Assembly (NCBI GenBank): GCA_030151165.1 | Contig: JASLEM010000167.1 | Location: 1-11,846 of the forward strand | Reading direction: 5' to 3' | DNA from: Burkholderiaceae bacterium | GTDB lineage: Bacteria > Pseudomonadota > Gammaproteobacteria > Burkholderiales > Burkholderiaceae | DNA length: 11,846 nt | Part shown: positions 1-5,427 of the stretch, in pieces | Position numbering within the stretch: position 1 is the first letter of the stretch | Layout: each line of letters starts with the position of its first letter | Notes under the pieces: model-generated | The model's database searches: none | Told to the model about the DNA's origin: nothing | What the model saw: only the letters and a program-made list of their open reading frames with translations | Made by a program: the position numbers and the translations under genes

Positions 1-41
1 GCGTCCAGAGCGTCGTCAACGACACCAGCATCAAGAAGTAG
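1..41 (+). CDS. C-terminal end of a probable BON-domain (OsmY-like) protein, partial
   Basis: Only the last 12 complete codons are in the window, reading VQSVVNDTSIKK and ending in TAG at 39-41. A tail of the form 'V-x-S-V-x-N-D' followed by a few residues is typical of the last beta strand of a BON domain in OsmY-like periplasmic stress proteins. The small membrane peptide that follows 17 bases later is also often found with stress genes, which fits. With so few residues the family call is a guess, although the open frame running to a stop before a well-placed ribosome binding site is clear. Confidence 0.5.
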   Translation, partial: VQSVVNDTSIKK

Positions 42-58
42 GAACCAGGAGAACAACC

Positions 59-205
59 ATGCTCTACACCATCGCCGTCGTCCTCGTCATTCTCTGGCTC
101 ATCGGGATGCTCACGTCCGTGACGCTCGGGGGCCTGATCCATCTGCTGCTCGTCATCGCGATCATCGCGGTGCTGTTCCGCCTCATCAGCGGGCGCGGGA
201 TCTAA
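59..205 (+). CDS. small DUF5670 / lmo0937-family membrane protein
   Basis: A 48-residue protein of unknown function, almost entirely hydrophobic. A first membrane segment covers residues 3-18 and a second residues 26-43, with a short turn 'SVTLGG' between them and a basic tail ending SGRGI. This size, the [20 protein letters not shown] opening and the 'GG-x-I-H-x-L-L' centre match the lmo0937/DUF5670 family of tiny two-helix membrane proteins, which often sit beside BON, CsbD or other general-stress genes. The ATG is preceded by AGGAGA at 47-52 with six bases of spacing, which fixes the start. It probably shares a transcript with the upstream BON-like gene, and a strong intrinsic terminator follows 18 bases after the stop. 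The individual role is unknown. Confidence 0.85.
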   Translation: MLYTIAVVLVILWLIGMLTSVTLGGLIHLLLVIAIIAVLFRLISGRGI

Positions 206-223
206 CGCAGCGTTCCAGACCCG

Positions 224-260
224 AAGCCCCGGCCGCAGCGATGCGTCCGGGGCTTTGTTT
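224..260 (+). terminator. Rho-independent terminator after the small membrane protein
   Basis: AAGCCCCGG (224-232) and CCGGGGCTT (247-255) form a perfect 9-bp stem around a 14-base loop, followed by the T-rich tract TTTGTTT (254-260). It lies 18 bases after the stop of the small membrane gene, so it should end the BON/DUF5670 transcript. There is no T tract on the opposite strand, so it looks one-directional. Confidence 0.88.
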
Positions 261-278
261 CGTCGCTACAGTGGCGCG

Positions 279-695
279 ATGACCGCCACCGACACGCAGC
301 CGCTCGCCTCGATCGCGAGCTTCCACGCCCACGTCTACTTCGAGGGCCCCGACGAGCGCGCGCTGGCGATGGCGCTGCGCGAGCGGATCGGCGAGCGCTT
401 CGCCGTCACGCTCGGTCGCGTGCACGACCGGCTCGTGGGCCCGCATTCGCGCCCGATGTACCAGGTCGCGTTCGACGCCGCGACCTTCGGCAATTTCGTG
501 CCGTGGCTGATGCTCAACCGGCAAGGCCTGACGGTGCTGGTGCACCCGAACACGCGCGACCAGCGCCGCGACCACCTCGTGCACGCGCTGTGGATGGGCC
601 GGGTGCTGGAGATCGTCAACCTCGACCTGCTGCCGGTCGACGACGAGGCCGAGGGCCCGCTGCCGGTCAACACCGCGCCGACGCTCGCGCCCTGA
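279..695 (+). CDS. DOPA 4,5-dioxygenase family protein
   Basis: A 138-residue protein of the DOPA 4,5-dioxygenase family, small cytosolic enzymes related to extradiol ring-cleavage dioxygenases whose bacterial substrates are mostly unknown. Visible family features are the opening F-H-A-H-V-Y-F (H16, H18), the [11 protein letters not shown] block (H56) and VHPNTRD followed by [12 protein letters not shown] (H89, H99, H102). The histidines are candidate metal ligands. The tail after about residue 112 is acidic then proline-rich and not conserved. I chose ATG 279; the only earlier in-frame start is a TTG at 255 inside the terminator hairpin. No good Shine-Dalgarno sequence is visible. The promoter would have to sit in or right after the terminator. 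The gene converges on the GFA-type gene, with six bases between stops. Confidence 0.85.
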   Translation: MTATDTQPLASIASFHAHVYFEGPDERALAMALRERIGERFAVTLGRVHDRLVGPHSRPMYQVAFDAATFGNFVPWLMLNRQGLTVLVHPNTRDQRRDHLVHALWMGRVLEIVNLDLLPVDDEAEGPLPVNTAPTLAP

Positions 696-704
696 GCGCG
701 CTCA
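693..704. other. 12-bp perfect palindrome holding both convergent stop codons
   Basis: TGAGCGCGCTCA: the TGA of the dioxygenase gene (693-695) and, on the minus strand, the TGA of the GFA gene (702-704) are its two ends. There is no T tract, so it is a poor terminator by itself. Confidence 0.5.
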
Positions 705-1064
705 CTCGTCGAGGTAGCGCCAGGTGTCCGCGCCGTCGAAGCGCCGCAGCGGCAGCTCGCCGAGATCGTCCGGCTCGAAGTTGCGCATGTTCAGGCTGAA
801 CCGCGGGCCGTCCTTGTGCGGCAGCGGCTCCCAGTGCGTGACGCAGCCGCAATGCCTGCAGTGCACGGTGCTGATCGTCCGGTCGCCCCAGACATACCCC
901 GTGGTGTGTTCCGGATGGCCCGCGAGGCGCACGTCCCCCTTCGGATAGAACGCCCACAGCGCGCCGTAGCGACGGCAGATCGAGCAGTTGCACAGGATCA
1001 GGAACTCGGGCCGACCGGGCACCTCGAGGCGCACCGCGCCGCAGTGGCACGAGCCCGCGATCAC
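702..1064 (-). CDS. GFA family (glutathione-dependent formaldehyde-activating enzyme / CENP-V domain) zinc protein
   Basis: A 120-residue protein that is essentially one GFA/CENP-V fold domain. The zinc ligands are visible: C6-H-C8, then C25-N-C27-S-I-C30 near the first third, and C69-R-H-C72-G-C74 later, which matches the family's structural and second zinc sites. The family is named for Gfa, which was proposed to add formaldehyde to glutathione, but most members are of unknown substrate; only 'GFA family protein' is supported. The start is GTG at 1064, inside the stop of the preceding gene (GTGA), with AGAAGGG on the minus strand (1071-1077) six bases before it, so the start is well supported and translation is likely coupled. 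It is the last gene of a three-gene minus-strand operon with two unknown proteins. Confidence 0.88.
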   Translation of the reverse strand: MIAGSCHCGAVRLEVPGRPEFLILCNCSICRRYGALWAFYPKGDVRLAGHPEHTTGYVWGDRTISTVHCRHCGCVTHWEPLPHKDGPRFSLNMRNFEPDDLGELPLRRFDGADTWRYLDE

Positions 1065-1528
1065 GCGGTGCCCTTCTTCGCGGCCTGCTCCGCCTTCAGC
1101 GCGGTGCGCACGCCGAGGACGGCGGTGAGGATGCCGCCGGCGTCGCCGACCAGCGCCGCGCCGGTGAGCGCGACGATCGCATTCGCGAGCCCGAGCCGCG
1201 CCTCGCCGACCGCCACCTTCTTCAGGAAATCGTCGACGTGCTGCGCCGCGTCCTGCAGCTGCGCGAGCGCGTCGGCGCTCTGCGCCCCGAGCAGCTCGAT
1301 CGATTGCGCAGTCAGGTCGATCGAGCGCTGGTCGAGCGTGCGCTCCAGGTTCTGCGCCTGCTTCGCGTCCGGCGCCGTCGGGTGGTCGCGGCGGTAGTTG
1401 AACAACGCGACCGAGGCCTGGCCGGCGGCGTCGGCGAGGACGGCAAGCGCGGCGGCGGTGGTCTCGGGCGTGGGCATCGGCAACGCGGGCGGCACGGGCA
1501 TCGCGGGGGTGTTGGCGTCAGTGCTCAT
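1061..1528 (-). CDS. hypothetical helical protein with C-terminal hydrophobic segment
   Basis: I do not recognise this 155-residue protein. The first 21 residues are rich in Pro, Ala and Met and look disordered. Residues 24-107 are Ala/Gln/Leu-rich and should be helical, possibly a short bundle or coiled coil, with the polar stretch 55-72 (KQAQNLERTLDQRS). Residues 112-140 are hydrophobic and Gly/Ala-rich (ANAIVALTGAALVG, then GGILTAVLGV), long enough for a hairpin at or in a membrane. There is no signal peptide. ATG 1528 is preceded on the minus strand by GAAAGA. The gene lies 34 bases after the lipoprotein gene and its stop overlaps the GFA start by four bases, so the three are very likely co-transcribed. 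A role with the lipoprotein at the inner face of the envelope is conceivable but not shown. Confidence 0.7.
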   Translation of the reverse strand: MSTDANTPAMPVPPALPMPTPETTAAALAVLADAAGQASVALFNYRRDHPTAPDAKQAQNLERTLDQRSIDLTAQSIELLGAQSADALAQLQDAAQHVDDFLKKVAVGEARLGLANAIVALTGAALVGDAGGILTAVLGVRTALKAEQAAKKGTA

Positions 1529-1562
1529 GGCGGTCTTTCGAGAAAAGTCGATGGGCCGGGGG

Positions 1563-2492
1563 CTACAGCGCGGCGATGTCGTCGTCGAGCGCCTGCACCT
1601 GGTGGACGAAGTCGGTGACGAGCTCGAGCCGCTTCGCGCCGTCCAGCTTGTCGAAGTTGGCGATCAGCGCGCCGTGGGCGGCGAGCAGCGCGTCGGCGCT
1701 GCGGGCGAAGTCCGCGGCGCGGCGTTGCTGGAGCTCGTTGGCCGCGATGTCGTTGCGCATGCCGATCTGCGCCCAGCGCCAGGGCAGGCGGTCGTCGATG
1801 GTGGTGTCGGTCGACGTCGACGCCGTCTTCAACCGCTCGAGCTCGCCTTTCATGATGCCCTGCGTCTGCCGCAGCTGGACGAGGTAGTCGGTGCCCGCGA
1901 AGGTCTTCATCGCGTCGACCGTGGTCGCGAGCGCGTCCTGGTTCTGCTCCAGCGTCGCGCGTTCGAGGCGCTGGATCCGGCCTTCGAGCACCACGGCCGC
2001 CGCGGCGCGCGCGATCTTCGTGGCGGCGCCGATCTTGTGCGCGTCGAACAGCGGCGTCGCGTCGCGCGTCTCGAGGCCCGCGACCGTGCCGCCGACGTCC
2101 TTGATGCCGCTGTCGAACGCCTTGGGCGAGGCGCCGGACAGCTTCACCAGCGCGCTCGCGTAGTCGGACAACGCGCGACCGAACAGCGCCGCGGTCGCGC
2201 CGTCCTTCTTCAGGCGGGCGCAGCGCGCCTCGGCGTCGCGCTGGGCCTGCGCGTCGTCGAACGGCCCCGCGATGGCGAGCGCCATGTAGTGCTCGCGCTG
2301 CTCGCAGGTGGCGTCGATGCCGGTCGTGAACGGCTTGTAGTCGTCGACGAGCCGGCCGGCGGCGCCGCCGAAGTCGGCGACCGGCTGCAGCGGCGTCACG
2401 CAGGCCGCGAGCAGCAGCGGAACGACGAGCGCGACCGACCCGCGCGCGCAGGCGCGCCACGGCAGGTGCGGGCGAAAAACGGGTGCGGGCAT
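1563..2492 (-). CDS. predicted lipoprotein of unknown function
   Basis: A 309-residue protein with a lipoprotein signal peptide: a basic start (R7, R13, R17), a hydrophobic run at 19-28 and the lipobox L28-A-A-C31, so C31 should be lipidated. The mature part is largely helical and Ala-rich, with heptad-like stretches around residues 150-200 and 225-300. Two further cysteines, C63 and C91, could form a disulphide in the periplasm. I recognise no catalytic motif. ATG 2492 was chosen over upstream starts because GGGGAGA (minus strand, 2498-2504) sits five bases before it and the signal peptide begins there. It is the first gene of a minus-strand operon, divergent from modA with 215 bases between. 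Residue 32 after the lipid Cys is Val, not Asp, so outer-membrane sorting is expected by the usual rule. Confidence 0.72.
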   Translation of the reverse strand: MPAPVFRPHLPWRACARGSVALVVPLLLAACVTPLQPVADFGGAAGRLVDDYKPFTTGIDATCEQREHYMALAIAGPFDDAQAQRDAEARCARLKKDGATAALFGRALSDYASALVKLSGASPKAFDSGIKDVGGTVAGLETRDATPLFDAHKIGAATKIARAAAAVVLEGRIQRLERATLEQNQDALATTVDAMKTFAGTDYLVQLRQTQGIMKGELERLKTASTSTDTTIDDRLPWRWAQIGMRNDIAANELQQRRAADFARSADALLAAHGALIANFDKLDGAKRLELVTDFVHQVQALDDDIAAL

Positions 2493-2497
2493 GAACG

Positions 2498-2504
2498 TCT
2501 CCCC
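2498..2504 (-). promoter_or_regulatory. ribosome binding site of the lipoprotein gene
   Basis: GGGGAGA read on the minus strand, five bases before ATG 2492. It decides the start, because the frame stays open for another 68 codons upstream. Confidence 0.7.
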
Positions 2505-2616
2505 GGATCGGTTCGTTGTGATGGGCGCGAAGTCTAGGATGCTCGCGTCGCCCCGCGGCAGGTCAAGCTGGGGATGGACTGCCGAGCGGCCATCGTAGGC
2601 CGAATCAGGGGAAATG

Positions 2617-2632
2617 CGCGCTCGATAGCGCG
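2617..2632. promoter_or_regulatory. inverted repeat upstream of modA, candidate operator
   Basis: CGCGCT (2617-2622) and AGCGCG (2627-2632) are perfect inverted arms around CGAT, about 75 bases before the modA start in the divergent modA/lipoprotein intergenic region. ModE repressors bind inverted repeats upstream of mod operons, but their known sites are AT-rich (TATAT-type cores), which this is not. It could be an unrelated regulator's site, a leader hairpin, or chance in GC-rich DNA. No convincing -35/-10 pair is visible here. Confidence 0.25.
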
Positions 2633-2707
2633 GTGCACAGCGCTTGCAGCAAAATGGCCGGAGTCCACCCTCTCCCCAATTCCGGAACCGCCGCAAGGAA
2701 CCCCCGC

Positions 2708-3472
2708 ATGACGTTCGCCCTGTCCCGCCCGCGCACCCTCCTGGCCGTCGCGCTCGCCGCCCTCTCCTTCGCGGCCAGCGCCGACGAGGTGCAGGTCGCG
2801 GTCGCCGCCAACTTCTCGGCGCCCGCGCAGAAGATCGCCGCCGCGTTCGAGAAGGACACCGGCAACACGGTGAAGCTGTCGTTCGGCGCCACCGGCAAGT
2901 TCTACGCGCAGATCGAGGCCGGCGCGCCGTTCGACGTGCTGCTCGCCGCCGACCAGTCGACGCCCGAGAAGCTCGTCGCCGAAGGCAAGGGCCTCGCAGA
3001 GACGCGCAAGACCTACGCGGTCGGCAAGCTGGTGCTGTGGTCGGCCGACGCCGGTCTCGTCGACGCGAACGGCGCGGTGCTGAAGTCCGACAAGTGGAAG
3101 CACCTGTCCGTCGCCGACGCGAAGCTCGCGCCGTACGGCCAGGCCGCGAAGGAGACGCTCGCCGCGCTGAAGCTCACCGACGCCGTGCAGCCGCGCGTGG
3201 TGACCGCCGAGAACATCGGCCAGGCCTACCAGTTCGTCGCCTCCGGCAATGCGGAGCTCGGCTTCGTCGCGCTCGGCCAGGTGCAGCCGCCGGACGGCAG
3301 CAAGGCGCCGGGCTCGATGTGGATCGTGCCCGAGACGCTGTACACGCCGCTGAAGCAGGACGTCGTCGTCGTCTCGGCGACCAAGGTGAAGGCCGCCGCG
3401 ACCGCGTTCGCCGCCTACCTGGGCAGCGAGAAGGCGCACGAGATCGCCAAGGCCTACGGCTACAGCTGGTGA
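2708..3472 (+). CDS. modA: molybdate ABC transporter, periplasmic substrate-binding protein ModA
   Basis: A 254-residue periplasmic protein that binds molybdate (and usually tungstate) and delivers it to ModB. A Sec signal peptide covers residues 1-25 (R7, R9, then LLAVALAALSFA, cleavage after ASA). The mature protein opens with VAVAANFSAP (residues 30-39) and has SFGATGKFYAQIEAGAPFDV (58-77), the signature of the subclass close to the Azotobacter vinelandii ModA whose structure is known. In that subclass oxyanion contacts come from the ANF-S/T loop, the SFGATG serine and later loops. The usual C-terminal A-Y-L-x-S-x-x-A-x-x-I-x-x-x-Y-G-Y ending is present. AAGGAA at 2695-2700, seven bases before ATG 2708, decides the start. 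It is first of modABC, 16 bases before modB. Molybdate-dependent control is expected but no clear ModE site is seen. Confidence 0.95.
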   Translation: MTFALSRPRTLLAVALAALSFAASADEVQVAVAANFSAPAQKIAAAFEKDTGNTVKLSFGATGKFYAQIEAGAPFDVLLAADQSTPEKLVAEGKGLAETRKTYAVGKLVLWSADAGLVDANGAVLKSDKWKHLSVADAKLAPYGQAAKETLAALKLTDAVQPRVVTAENIGQAYQFVASGNAELGFVALGQVQPPDGSKAPGSMWIVPETLYTPLKQDVVVVSATKVKAAATAFAAYLGSEKAHEIAKAYGYSW

Positions 3473-3475
3473 GAC

Positions 3476-3481
3476 GCAGGG
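3476..3481 (+). promoter_or_regulatory. ribosome binding site supporting the TTG start of modB
   Basis: GCAGGG begins four bases after the modA stop codon, seven bases before TTG 3489. No ATG or GTG in frame lies between the modA stop and the first membrane helix of ModB, so this site supports TTG as start. Confidence 0.55.
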
Positions 3482-3488
3482 CCCCCCG

Positions 3489-4232
3489 TTGACCACGGTC
3501 GACGTCGACTGGGCCGCCGACCTCCAGGCGGTCGCGCTCACGCTCAAGCTCGCGTTCGTCGTCACCGCGCTGCTGCTCGCGTTCGGCACGCCGTTCGCGT
3601 GGTGGCTCGCGCACACGCGCTCGCGCTGGAAGGCGCCGCTGTCGGCCGTCGTCGCGCTGCCGCTGGTGCTGCCGCCGACCGTGCTGGGCTTCTACCTGCT
3701 GATGCTGATGGGCCCGCACGGCGTGGTCGGCGAGGCGACGCAGGCGCTGGGCCTCGGCCGGCTGCCGTTCACGTTCCCCGGGCTCGTGATCGCGTCGATG
3801 CTTTATTCGACGCCCTTCGTCGTGCAGCCGATCCAGACCGCGTTCGAGGGCATCGGCGCGCGCCCGCTCGAGGCCGCAGCCACGCTGCGCGCCGGGCCGT
3901 GGGAGCGCTTCGTGCACGTCGCGCTGCCGCTCGCGCGGCGCGGCATCGTCACCGCCGCGGTGATCGGGTTCGCGCACACGGTGGGCGAGTTCGGCGTCGT
4001 GCTGATGATCGGCGGCAACATCCCCGGCGCCACGCGCGTGATCTCGACGCAGCTGTACAACCACGTCGAGGCGCTCGAATACCCCGCCGCGCACCGGCTC
4101 GCCGCCACGCTGCTCGTGTTCAGCTTCGCCGTGCTGTGGTGGGTCTACCGGCTGCGGCCACGCGGCGCGGGGCTGGGCGCCGCGGTCGACGTCGGCCCCG
4201 AGCCGCCCACGCCACCGCGAGGCCCGCGTTGA
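3489..4232 (+). CDS. modB: molybdate ABC transporter permease ModB
   Basis: A 247-residue inner-membrane permease; as a dimer with ModC it forms the molybdate channel. Predicted membrane segments lie near residues 15-38, 51-74, 96-118, 150-172 and 204-222, the usual five to six for ModB. The cytoplasmic coupling (EAA) loop is E128-A-A-A-T-L-R-A-G-P-W-E-R-F and ends in LPLARRGI; the LPLVLPPTVLGF block (57-68) and the H-T-V-G-E-F-G stretch are also family marks. The first codon is TTG, the only start before helix 1. The C-terminal 25 residues are polar and Pro/Arg-rich, beyond the normal end. The TGA stop overlaps the TTG start of modC (TTGA), so the two are probably translationally coupled. 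Confidence 0.93.
   Translation: MTTVDVDWAADLQAVALTLKLAFVVTALLLAFGTPFAWWLAHTRSRWKAPLSAVVALPLVLPPTVLGFYLLMLMGPHGVVGEATQALGLGRLPFTFPGLVIASMLYSTPFVVQPIQTAFEGIGARPLEAAATLRAGPWERFVHVALPLARRGIVTAAVIGFAHTVGEFGVVLMIGGNIPGATRVISTQLYNHVEALEYPAAHRLAATLLVFSFAVLWWVYRLRPRGAGLGAAVDVGPEPPTPPRGPR
4217..4222 (+). promoter_or_regulatory. ribosome binding site supporting the TTG start of modC
   Basis: GCGAGG within the end of modB, six bases before TTG 4229. It picks TTG 4229 out of a frame that stays open hundreds of bases upstream. Confidence 0.55.
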
Positions 4233-5311
4233 TCACCGCCACGCTGCGCCTGCCCCGCGGCGGCTTCACGCTGGACGTCGCCCTCGCGCTGCCGGCGCGT
4301 GGCGTCAGCGCGCTGTTCGGGCCGTCCGGCTGCGGCAAGACCACGCTGCTGCGCTGCCTGGCCGGCCTCGAGCATGCGCCCGGCGGGCGCGTGGTGGTCG
4401 ACGGCGAGGTCTGGCAGGACGACGCCGCGAAGGTCTTCGTGCCCGTGCACCGGCGCGCCGTCGGCGTCGTGTTCCAGGAAGCGAGCCTGTTCGAGCACCT
4501 GAGCGTGCGCGCCAACGTCGAATTCGGCTGGAAGCGACTGAAGCCCGGGGATCGCCGCGTCTCGATCGACGAGGCCGCCGCGTGGACCGGCATCGAGCCG
4601 CTGATGGGGCGGTCGACGGTCGGCCTGTCCGGCGGCGAGCGCCAGCGCGTCGCGATGGCCCGCGCGCTGGCGGTCAGCCCGAAGCTGCTGCTGATGGACG
4701 AGCCGCTCGCCGCGCTCGACGCCGCGCGCAAGGCCGAGATCCTGCCGGCGCTGGAGCGGCTGAACGCGGTGTCGGGCATCCCGATCGTCTATGTGAGCCA
4801 CGCCATCGCGGAGGTCGCACGGCTGGCCGACCACGTCGTGCTGATGGAGGCCGGCCACGTGGCCGCGGCGGGGCCGGTCGCCGAGCTGCTGCGCCGGCTC
4901 GACCTGCCGCTGCCGCCCGGCGAGGACGCCGGCGTCGTGCTGCACGGCACGCTGGCCGAGCGCGACGCCGAGTGGCAGCTCGCGCGCATCGCCGTCCCCG
5001 GCGCCTCGTTCTGGACGCGCGACCCCGGCCTTGCGCCCGGCGACGCGGTGCGCCTGCGCGTGCTGGCGCGCGACGTGTCGCTGAGCCTCGAGGCGCAGCC
5101 GGGCAGCAGCATCGTCAACCAGGTGCTCGCGGTGGTCGAGGAGATCGCCGACGACGCCGACCCGTCGCAGGTGCTGGTACGCGTCCGCGTGCGGGCCGAC
5201 GGCGACACCGCGATCCTGGCGCGCCTCACGCGCCGCTCGGCCAAGCTGCTGGCGCTGGAGGCCGGCAAGCCGGTCTGGGCCATGGTGAAGTCGGTCGCGC
5301 TGCTGGACTGA
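4229..5311 (+). CDS. modC: molybdate ABC transporter ATP-binding protein ModC
   Basis: A 360-residue ATPase that powers molybdate import; E. coli ModC is of similar length (352). The ABC domain shows Walker A G31-P-S-G-C-G-K-T-T39, Q-loop Q83, signature L133-S-G-G-E137, Walker B LLLMDEP (153-159), D-loop AALD (161-164) and switch H191. The C-terminal part, from about residue 290, is a Mop/TOBE domain (SSIVNQV onward to the end), the molybdate-sensing regulatory domain typical of ModC rather than of other importers. The start is TTG, overlapping the modB stop by four bases and preceded by GCGAGG. It is the last recognisable mod gene; no modE or modD follows. A same-strand gap of 116 bases separates it from the kinase gene and holds no terminator. 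Confidence 0.95.
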   Translation: MITATLRLPRGGFTLDVALALPARGVSALFGPSGCGKTTLLRCLAGLEHAPGGRVVVDGEVWQDDAAKVFVPVHRRAVGVVFQEASLFEHLSVRANVEFGWKRLKPGDRRVSIDEAAAWTGIEPLMGRSTVGLSGGERQRVAMARALAVSPKLLLMDEPLAALDAARKAEILPALERLNAVSGIPIVYVSHAIAEVARLADHVVLMEAGHVAAAGPVAELLRRLDLPLPPGEDAGVVLHGTLAERDAEWQLARIAVPGASFWTRDPGLAPGDAVRLRVLARDVSLSLEAQPGSSIVNQVLAVVEEIADDADPSQVLVRVRVRADGDTAILARLTRRSAKLLALEAGKPVWAMVKSVALLD

Positions 5312-5334
5312 GCCGTGCCGATGTCGACGCCGGC

Positions 5335-5364
5335 TTGCGGCGCGCGGGGGCGGCGTGGTGTACT
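5335..5364 (+). promoter_or_regulatory. weak candidate sigma-70 promoter for the kinase-STAND operon
   Basis: TTGCGG (5335-5340) and TGTACT (5359-5364) are spaced by 18 bases in the only gap between modC and the kinase gene, 63 bases before its ATG. The match is 3/6 and 4/6 to the sigma-70 consensus, so chance is quite possible; read-through from modC is the alternative. Confidence 0.25.
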
Positions 5365-5427
5365 TCGGCCTGTCGCGCTGCGCCGGAGATCCCGGCCGCG
5401 GCGCCCTTCCTCCACGCCTCGCGAGTC

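Noticed and set aside
1398..2537. 379-codon plus-strand frame opposite the lipoprotein gene
   Set aside because: Arg/Val/Gly-rich shadow; the minus strand carries a signal peptide, lipobox and ribosome site.
2516..2540. TTGTGA and TAGGAT as a promoter for modA
   Set aside because: The spacing is only 13 bases, too short for sigma-70, and it is about 170 bases from the start codon.
2531..2566. Minus-strand TTGACC (2561-2566) and TAGACT (2531-2536) as a promoter for the lipoprotein operon
   Set aside because: The individual hexamers are good, but the spacer is 24 bases, too long for sigma-70; no better -10 lies at 16-18 bases.
4852..4865. Perfect 14-bp palindrome CGGCCACGTGGCCG
   Set aside because: It is inside modC coding sequence (Gly-His-Val-Ala region) and its composition is expected by chance in GC-rich codons; no promoter or gene boundary is near.
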